Assembly: GCF_037975245.1 (NCBI RefSeq)
Contig: NC_092564.1
Location: 6,316,984-6,380,983, forward strand
Origin: Apostichopus japonicus
Lineage: Eukaryota > Echinodermata > Holothuroidea > Aspidochirotida > Stichopodidae
Length of the DNA: 64,000 nucleotides
Direction: 5' to 3'
Under the pieces are notes generated by a model. It saw nothing but the letters and a program-made list of their open reading frames with translations. It did not search any database and had not been told where the DNA came from. Numbering within the stretch: the stretch's first letter is position 1; each line of letters begins with the position of its first letter. Of this stretch, positions 54,888 through 64,000 are shown piece by piece. The translations under genes and the position numbers were made by a program.

Positions 54888-55381
54888 TATTCACAAGATT
54901 CATACTAGCATCACTGAATCATACTCTCAAGAAATTCATACTAGCATCACTGAATCATACTCTTAAGAAATTCATACTAGCATCACTGAATCATACCCTC
55001 AAGAAATTCATAGTAGCATCACTGAATCATACTCTCAAGAAATTCATACTAGCATATTTTAGTTAAACTAACAATATATTAACGTCATCGTGTTATATTC
55101 ATAAGATCCATTCTAGCAACACTGAACCATACTCACAAGAAGTTTCATACTAGCATCATTGCGTTATACTCACAAGATTTTAATAATTGAGTTATACTGA
55201 CAAGATCCATACTAGCATCACTAAATTATACTCGCGAGAAGTTCATACTATAACATCTCACAAGTTATGATTCCATTGAGTTACACTCGCAAGACTCATA
55301 CTGGTATCATTGCATATACTACTCACAAGATTCATACTAGCATCACTGAATCATACTCACAAGAAGTTCATACTAGCATCA
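54888..55381. repeat. Minisatellite, about 36-bp unit, about 12 degenerate copies
   Basis: The unit TTCATACTAGCATCACTGAA followed by TCATACTCTCAAGAAA repeats cleanly over the first four to five copies. It degenerates around 55080-55320, then has two cleaner copies before stopping at 55381. Confidence 0.9.
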
Positions 55382-56714
55382 TGTGTTTCATGTACTCAGT
55401 GTTGTGTTTAAGTTAAAACATGGCGGAGGTTGGTTACAATATCTCTATCAATATTGTTCATTAACTTTAGAACGTAAGAGTGTAACTTCAAATATGCATT
55501 CGAAGACCCAAGTACAGTACGTTTTAAAAAAAACATAAGAATTTTTCTTCTGGACTACGTTGAGATATGGATGAGTTTGCTTTTTTCAACTTACAATGAC
55601 ATTCATTACTTTAACGCCACCAGTTCAACATTGGATTTACGAACATGAGAATAACAGAAACCCAATTTGCAAGAGCGTCCTCTATTACCTTTATGACGTT
55701 CTTCAATAAAGATTTTTTTGAGTTTTGGTTTACAATTTTTCGAAACAAACCGAATATTACTCAAAGTAACATTAAAATATATCTCGTCACCCAGACACTT
55801 ATTTTTCAAGATTTTTAATAGTTTAGTCGCATGTAGAGAGCCGGTCAAACTGCGAATTGTCCAAACATTTGTATTTTTACCTCTTGAATTGAAAAATAAA
55901 ACTTGACTAGTACTAATTTTTGCATAGAACAGTAAATAAAAATGTATCGATATCAGATTTGAAATCTGAAATGTCAAACTTTGGTTTTTAATATGTTTAA
56001 TACTATTATGGGAAAGTGTCCGTCTGACGGAAAAGTTGAAGGCCGAAACAAATAATTAAGTTGCTCATGATTTTCCATTCTGTGAAAAGTGTAGAAGGAT
56101 GTCTCTTTTACAGCTAATCGCTTTGACACTACTGTTAACAAACTGATCTAAGCTCAATTTAAAACAGACACGACAGTTAATATTAATAACATAATCTTGT
56201 ATATATCAAATACATACATATAGCATAAATGGTTTTGAAATTGGATAAATGCATTTATGAATTCAACCTTGGGTAATATAGCATTTCCATATGAGAAGTA
56301 AATTTACGATATATCACTTTGGCGCTTACTGTTTCCCCTTTTGTACTATCTATGTACGCTGTAATGACCAAAACAGGAAATGTACTACAGGTCACTACAT
56401 AGTCACTATATTGGTTTGAGTTAACATTAACAGTCCCCCTGTCCAAGAACTCTCCGTGGTTTAACTATAGGAAATGGGACTGGGGGTGGGATAGGGGTTG
56501 GGATGGGGTGGGGTGGGGGAATGCAACAAGCAAGGTGGGAGGGTGGGGGAGGGAGAGGAGAAAGTGCAAAACATTTTCAGAGTCATTGAATAACGTGAAC
56601 AATATTCTCTCTTATAAGTCAACGATTTATGTAAAAGCAGTAAAGAACAAAATTTACGAGTTGGTCTACTATAGTGGAAAAGTTAACTCAGGTCGTAGTT
56701 AGGAGTAATATAGA

Positions 56715-56826
56715 GAGGGGGCAGGGGAGGGGAAGGGGAGGAGGGATAATGGGGGAGGGGAAGGGGAGGAGGGATAATGGGGGAGGGGGAAGGGGAGGAG
56801 GGGTAATGGGGGAGGGGGAAGGGGGT
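56715..56826. repeat. Purine-rich minisatellite, about 29-bp unit
   Basis: Three copies built from GGGGAGGAGGGATAATGGGG plus GAGGGGGAA, with the TAAT marks at 56747, 56775 and 56804. It is almost pure purine on the plus strand, so triplex or quadruplex formation is possible. A related G-rich stretch lies at 56474-56560. Confidence 0.85.
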
Positions 56827-59412
56827 TGAGTTCCAGGTCCAAACCAACTTCATTGTGAACTGTATAGTAGGTTACAGTTGTCCAAGCCAGATGACGTGAA
56901 AAACAATCAAGGTTTCCCCATGTATTATTTCATTCTCCACGCATGTTTGACATTTTCGTTTATCTATTTATTTCTAAGAGCCACGATTGACACACTTAAC
57001 TTCTGAATAGGCGTACATTGCATGCAACATGAAATTGGCGTACTAATTTGGCAAGCTGGCTTCAAATAGGAACAAACGTTTGACTCGGTTCACAGATTAA
57101 ACTTCACTTTAGTTACTGTTCAATGACACTACAACAACAAGGGACTTGTACTGTAAGCTTTTTTAAATGACGGATTTCTTGTTGTTTCAAACTATGTGAC
57201 AATTCAAGAACATGAACAACAACCACATTGTTCAGACGAGGCATGAATACAGTAAGTTCCGAAATAGTCTTTATAAGGTCACCGGAAATAACCGAAAGGG
57301 CCTATTTCATAGAATCTTAGACAGAAAAGAGAACGCATTTCTCAAAAACAAAGTGAAATTAAAATAGCACGAATGTAATAACATGCTTTTAATGTTTAAA
57401 AATTATAGTGAAAATATCCCGTTATTGGAATTGTGGATTTGAAATAAATCCTCCATCCTGATAAAATTTGGGAAACATTTATATAGTGCGTTTTGCTAAG
57501 TTCTTAAGGAAAACCTATAACTCACTTTATGTGTGTACAAAGTCTACACACATACAAAACAGTTTGACAACCCGAATGTATCTACAAATTCAATTGTGAA
57601 GTTTAGAACAGGATTATTACATTATTGATTGGTTTCAATGATATTTTACTCTGTCCTTAATTGACTATAAATAATGTTTTGCAATCTCCGAGTAACAATT
57701 CATTAAAAATTATTGAACTACCGTACCTAGTTTACTTCACATTCAATAGATAAATTTGAGGCAACCCAAACTTGCCCCCCTCCCCACCAAAAAAACACAT
57801 AAATTTATGAATAAATTAAAAAAAAAATACGTTACTTAACATTCAGCAACTATAAACGGTATCATTGTTTGCAAGGAATTCTTATTATTTGTAATGTTTT
57901 TTTATTTTTTATTAAGTAATATTATACAAACAGTGTTGGGTATCTTTATTCCTTGGTGTTGTGTTATATGTTATTGAAGTGATTATAAACGTGTCCCTTC
58001 TTCATCTATTTATTGAAGATCATTTATTAAAAAACAAAGAAATAACAACAAAGAAAAATCAACAATAAGAACACTGAGATATTTAGTAGCAAGGCCTGCA
58101 TTCAAAGCTCCTGTCTATTTATTTCCCATACTCCAAAGTAAGCTACCATATTATAAATAGCAACCATTTTTACTTGAACTACAAAACTCCTTTAAAAAAA
58201 AAAAAAATTAATAAAAAAATGAAAATTGACGACACACATTTTTTTATTTTTTTAGGTAGTATTTATTTTTAAATATTTAATAACTATGATGTTCCTCTAA
58301 TTTACCTTTCTAGTGGATAAATAATGTGACAAGCAATAACAATATTCGTATTGCGTTAAGCTGCCACAGAAGACAAACAAGTCGAGAAAACGGAAAATGG
58401 TTAAGGCCGTGAAGATAATTTCTTTCCGATTGTTAATTTCATTTATGATATAATTACGCTTGGATATCTATAACAAAATTAATATATTTTTCGCGCATTT
58501 TGCAGTAGATAAGCAGTTCTCCCTCTCTTTCTCTCTCTCTCTCTACAATAATTTCACAAGACTAGTTACATAATTACACATGAAGCTATACGTATAGTGT
58601 GCCACAAAGACACGATCGAAGACAGATTTCATACTCGCAAAACATACCATTACTGCAAGTCAGATAGCAACTTCCTTAAAATATGCCTGGCCCAGCAGAA
58701 AGACATAAAAACCAGATTTTGTTTGAATATTTATTTACAGCAGGTTAAACGATCTTTCGAACAAAAGGAGATTTAGCTGCTTAAATTGTCTCGGAAATGA
58801 CTGAAATGATGTTAAGTCATCGACTGATGGATACTTACGAGTGCTTATTACACTAAAATAACCGTATATGTTTGCATAGGTCCCGTATTAGGCAGTTAAA
58901 TAGGGTAATTGTGGTAGTGCTTTATGATTTAACGTATTGAGGCTTTTGACAATTATAACCTTTAGAAAACAGTCAATATATTCCCCATTCTTACACTTAA
59001 ATACCATTATACTTGAGAAAAATCCTTCATTTGTGTTTAACGATAAAACAGGTATAGAGTATTCAAAAACAGTTCTTTCGGGTATACTATTAACCACAGC
59101 CCCGTTGAAGGATTTCATACTGCAGTGGAAGTGGAATATATATAGTGTAGATATATAGCTGTATATATGAAGCATGGTAAGTTGATGTCGTTTCTAGTAC
59201 ATAATTGTTCTAGTACATTTTTTTAACAAGACACCTAGATCGTATGTAGCCATATGTATTGAACGTTTTCCATATATGATTTGTTCTGTAAATATAACAG
59301 TATCTGAGAATTAGGGAGAAAATTATCCCATAATTCCGTGACATCGGTAAGGTTAACTTTACTAATTAAGGGTTCAACTGCTAAGATGGTCATTAAGCTA
59401 GCGTGTTATGGT

Positions 59413-59836
59413 TTAAACCAAGTGTTACTGAAATATCTATCACCAGCCCAACTTTTACCGAAAGTGTATAGTTTAGACAAAAACATTTACCGTCATGGCT
59501 GGAAACAGGTGTTGTCAGTTGTTACGTTAAACTAAGTGTTACTGAAATGTCTAACACCAGCCCAAGTGTTACCGAAGTGTATAACACCACTCCAGCATGT
59601 GTTACCGAAAGTGTATAGTTTAGACAAAAACATTTATCGTAATGGCTGAAAACATGTGTTGTCAAGTGTGACGTTAAACTAAGTGTTACTGAAATGTGTA
59701 ACACCAGCCCAAGTGTAACCGAAATGTCTAACACCCCTACAGTATGTGTTACCGAAAGTGTGTAGTTAAGACAAAAACATTACCGTAGTGGCTGAAAAGA
59801 AGTGTTGTCGAGTGTTATGTTAAACTAAGTGTTCTG
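59413..59836. repeat. Tandem repeat, 114-147-bp unit, three copies plus partial
   Basis: Copies start with TAAACYAAGTGTTACTGAAA at 59413, 59527 and 59674; a broken fourth begins at 59821. Each contains GTGTTACCGAAAGTGT, TTAGACAAAAACATT and GGCTGAAAA. The second and third carry an extra internal duplication of the AACACCAGCCCAAGTGT part, explaining the longer unit. The 70-aa minus frame over 59522-59734 is periodic because of this. Confidence 0.88.
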
Positions 59837-61787
59837 GTTATTGACTACATGGATTCAGTTCGTACGGGAGTAGATATCCATGCGTTAAACGTTATTACCG
59901 ATCTCATTTATTATGTTTTCACCGATATTATACTATACTGAACACAGGTTATATAAATTTAAATAAAATTGTCAAGATCTCTTTCACGAAATCGTAAACA
60001 ATACCTTTTCCTTCTCAAAAAAAAGGTGATCTTCGCAAGGTACAATTAACAGAATTATGTAAGATCTAATTTGTACATACCACATTCAAAACAAAATCAT
60101 TGAATGAAATATTATATGACTAGGTAATATGATTTGTTACTCAGATATAAGTGTCCATATTATGCAATTTCAATTCAGCATACCAAAACCGTTCGTATAA
60201 GAACAACGTGTCTATTTTATTCACGTACCGTACCGGTACTATATACCAACATTTCAAAATCGAAACTTCTTTTTTAACAAAACCGGTGATTTATTTCCTT
60301 CTCAACATGGAGGAATTTATAACTAGAAGCAGAGAATATTTAGTTTTAAAAATTACTTTTTGTAACAAAATTAATTTGAACAATCAGTTGTGTTTCATGT
60401 TGTCAGTTTGGTTGTTTTTTTATAGATAAAGTACAACAAAATTGTACGATGGGGAAACACCCGATCTTATATTTATTAAAGCAAACTGGGTCTTTTTAAT
60501 ACTCGTTCATAACGGAGTTATACATGTTGCCCATGGGTGAATGGATATGGAATCCTAAGTGTGCGATGTGGGCGGAGGGCGGGTGAAGGGAGGGTTGAAA
60601 AGTAGCCCTTATACTGAACGATAGGCTTCCGTATTATCCCATAAATGTTGTTAAAATGAATTCAATGACTGATTTTTAATATTTTAAAGTGTACTGCGCG
60701 TGATTTAAGTAGGCCTATATCTTTCAAATATTTTGTTTTTATTTCTCATGTTATGACAAAGCAGTCCATTATGAGAGCAAGAATAAAATATTAAAATAAA
60801 AAATAAACCGTGCTTACTATGCACAAGATCTATAAATGCCAAATTCTTATAACAAAAATTTAATTATATCAGTTCGTCGCAAGAGACTTAAATAATTCAA
60901 TGTTGGTTTTATTAAATTTAAAATTTTTAAGTTGAACTAATTCTTGAATATAGTTAATATAGTACTAATTGCAAGCTCTCATATGCTGCGCAAAATTCAA
61001 ATTTCAACAATGTTACAATGAGGAAATTAAATGCTTTAAACTAATAAAATATAACAATATTATCTTCAGGGACTTCAATTAATTGTCTTCGAATCACGGA
61101 AGAAAAAAAGAAAAAACTGTGAGACTAAAACTTAAGTGGTTGAAAATTGAAATCTAATCAATTTAAACTCAATTAATGCAAGTTATTGTAATAATTCAAA
61201 TGGTTATGTTATGAATAGTAATGGTAAAGATTGTTCGCCAGTCGTTTATCGGAGCGAAATTAAATTGCTGCCATTGTTCAATGATTTAACATTTTGAGTG
61301 GAAGGCTATACATTTACTATCATTGAGTCATAAATACCAGCTTTGTTCAGTATATATCTATATAGATATACTGCAACGGTATAGTATAACGACGTAACTT
61401 CAAATGCATTGTTTAAGAAAACAATCTTGTATGAGGATCGGAGGTAGATACGCATCTAGGAAGTAACGGTATTCCGCCAAAAAAAGAAAGAAAAAAAAAA
61501 CCCTGAATCAATCCCTCTATTTAAAGCAGCCAGCCATATATACAAATATAACTTAATCGTACAAGATTACGGTACAGAAACATACGAATAGTTGTACATT
61601 ACGTGTCTTGATCACTGGTGACATAACGTTACAGCCCAACTGAAATTGTAGCATTAAGTAAGTTAAAGTTCATAGTGGTTGCGAGTCGCATATTAGAAAG
61701 TAAAACCTTAGATATATGTATATGTATATGCATGACCTTGAAATGCAAAAAAAGAAAAAGAAAAAAAAGGTAACCTTTGTCTGAAAA

Positions 61788-61834
<47 letters not shown>

Positions 61835-61899
61835 TATATATTATATATCTATATATATAGGCTATATATATATATATATATATTATATATCTATACACC

Positions 61900-61935
<36 letters not shown>

Positions 61936-61957
61936 TATATATTATATATCTATATAT

Positions 61958-62009
<52 letters not shown>

Positions 62010-62010
62010 A
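61788..62010. repeat. Compound TA array
   Basis: TA tracts interrupted by TATATCTATA and ATAGGCTATA motifs over about 220 bases; self-complementary throughout. Confidence 0.93.
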
Positions 62011-64000
62011 CTAACTATTTAATACTGCCTTACAGTTAACTGTACTTTATGTGGGCCTATTCCTATATACTGGACTATACAGCATATAGGCTTTCTTGTC
62101 AATTATGGTTTGGTTTGTGTAAGGCCCTTGGGACAGATTGATTTCATCTCTCAACATTTTTACCTTTTCATACATATCTAAAGTGTGAGTTGCCTAATGG
62201 CAGAAGGGGGAGGGATTGTCGTGGGGTGGTGGTGGGGGAGGGGGGGTTGGTTGGAGTTCCATACACAGACTTACAGAAACTAGCTTATACGGTATAACGT
62301 TACGTTACTAATCGAAAGAAAATCACGAGTTTCAGTGTATCCCTTCACCCTATCCTTTTTTGGTTACTTGAGGCCAAATATAAGACTTGGTCCTAAAGAA
62401 CAAAGTTCTCGTCTTTGCCCGAAGTATGATATATGTTACAATAAAAGTTAAGTGAAATAGCTGCTACCTATAACAATAGTGAAAGACATAAATTACCACA
62501 AAAGTTCAATGACGCTCAACGATGGAGGCATGCACTATAATAACCTTATATCAATTAGTCCCAGTGCAGAAAAAACAGCATTTCGTGTTGCTCCCCCCCC
62601 CCCTTTTTTTAACTGTCTCCCTTTGTCGACAAAACTCGATGCACTTTTAAGCAGGAAACAAGAGTAATGGTAACAACCTAATGTTGAAGAACTGTAAGTC
62701 TGTCCAATATTTTCCTTTCCAGCTAAAACAGAATCATTCACAATGACTAAAAACAAACAAAATCCTAACAACTATATTTTACTTTTGTCTACAAACACAC
62801 CAAAAGACGATAAAACAAGAAAAATTAAAGAAAACAATTTCGGGTGATTATACGTGCATATCCTTCCCGGCGCCCGTTCTTCTTATTATTGTTCGTTTCT
62901 CTTTGGTACTAATATAACAAACTTTCTGCCCCATATTCAAGTGGCACAACCAAAAACTGGTTGAGGGGATTAAATCAACTTTGACTGTGTACCTGGTCGT
63001 TAAACTTGTTTTTATTACTGTTCATATGATTAGATACAAAACAAGGTATTTCCTCCTTCTTCCCCACCTTACCATACAAATCTACCTGTCGATAGGACCG
63101 TGACCTTATTGAGGTTAACATTCTTGATATGTATATAGCCATACATATATATATATTCCCTTGTTGAAAACCACAAGTCAATTCGCATAGCTAGAAGTGC
63201 AAACCGTTATCGACAATTACCTATAGTCTTTGAGTTGCCGCTCTAATTAGTATATCAATGAGGGTACCGAAACAAAGGGATGTGGTCACCCAGCCGTATC
63301 ACACAAACAGCAATATATCAATTGTATCATTATCTCAAGGTAGATTCCTTTTAGAGGTGTTATTGTTTGTTGGTCTTGAGACTAATTACTTATACAGGGC
63401 ACTTTATTTTTTTGTCTTGTCAAGTTCATTGAGAACGAAGAAAAAACATGATATCGAGAAAAGATATGTACATACTCTACCGCCTTGGTTTTGGCTACAT
63501 CTATAAGAACACGGTGGAAAGGCAAATATAATTCATATTATTGTTGTGTGTCTGTTCAACACTTTTATAGAGAAATCAAAAGGGCGGGGGGGGGGGGGCA
63601 GGGGATAGATGGTGGTGTGCAACCGGGTTTATCTAAAAGGTCCCGTTCCATTTTTGTGTGACTGTCGTTTTGTGCTATTTGCGATGTCATAATTCTGTCA
63701 ATTAGCTTTTTAAAAACTGATATTTGCAGAGTAAATGAAAAACAGTTGTTGTCACATGCATGTAGTCATTTCAAATATATTATATAATTTCTAAGCACTT
63801 TCATATTTTTTGGTAATAACAGTAACATACAGTATTTCTATGAATGAAAATAAGATAGTAAATGAATAAAAATAAATAAAATTGATGCCATCTTCATCAA
63901 ATGAAGGTTAATAAACAAATAATTAAGGATTCAAAGTTTCACTGCACAGACAATTTTTTGGTGTTGTGAAATTTGTATTTGTGTTTTAACTATGAAACTA

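Larger units (their letters stand above)
35261..64000. other. Upstream intergenic region of the Hox gene
   Basis: About 29 kb 5' of the Hox exon contain no supported coding exon on either strand. I searched for homeobox codons and for a second hexapeptide and found none. It holds the repeats, two MITEs and possible regulatory stretches listed separately. Stretches without entries (for example 36500-37000, 37300-41500, 42800-47100, 49300-50250, 57000-59400, 60000-61700, 62300-64000) show AT-rich unique-looking sequence broken by G/C homopolymers. In a collinear cluster the next more posterior Hox gene would lie beyond 64000. Confidence 0.6.

Noticed and set aside
54888-55381. Possible CRISPR-like array because of regular 36-bp periodicity
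   Set aside because: The repeats are contiguous without unique spacers and the context is eukaryotic; it is a minisatellite.
55606-55977. 123-aa minus-strand open frame
   Set aside because: No recognised homology or compositional coding signal; an opposing 62-aa frame overlaps it and the DNA is ordinary AT-rich sequence.

Overview
The window looks like a stretch of animal Hox cluster: AT-rich, non-coding nearly throughout, with one recognisable protein-coding exon. That exon (34138-34771, minus strand) encodes the N-terminal 211 residues of a Hox protein. It ends in an IYPWM hexapeptide, a short basic linker and a canonical splice donor. The hexapeptide context (QIYPWMRRIH) and the MTSYYAQS start fit the Hox5/Scr paralogue group best. 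The species cannot be read from the sequence. A compact-protein Hox5 gene in a very AT-rich, TA-microsatellite-laden genome with huge non-coding flanks suggests a marine invertebrate, possibly an echinoderm such as a sea cucumber; this is inference only.

Layout. Positions 1-34137 lie 3' of the exon and are read as intron 1, at least 34 kb long. I searched by eye for the homeobox exon (recognition-helix codons for KIWFQNRR and helix-1 codons, both strands) and did not find it. Within this stretch are: two copies of a tRNA-derived SINE family (3.6-4.2 kb); a second, Leu/Ser-tRNA-like SINE (20.6-20.86 kb, minus); tandem duplications and minisatellites (1.4, 9.5, 11.3, 13.6 and 19.1 kb); TA microsatellites; and a short interval at 27.88-28.11 kb dense in POU octamers and Otx/bicoid-type sites that could be an enhancer. 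Positions 34772 to about 35260 hold the 5' leader and proximal promoter. From there to 64000 the sequence is intergenic, toward the next more posterior Hox gene if the cluster is collinear. It contains a large TA array just upstream, two non-autonomous DNA transposons (48.74-49.08 kb with long terminal inverted repeats and TA duplication; 53.32-53.66 kb hAT-like), an 85-nt near-perfect hairpin (51.96-52.04 kb), G-rich minisatellites, and two more tandem arrays (54.9-55.4 and 59.4-59.8 kb).

No autonomous transposon, reverse transcriptase, transposase, tRNA gene, rRNA or CRISPR array was seen. Only short non-autonomous elements and simple repeats interrupt the region, which fits the transposon-poor character reported for Hox clusters. 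Apart from the Hox exon, all open frames are short (124 aa or less), low in complexity or unrecognised, and I do not support them as genes.
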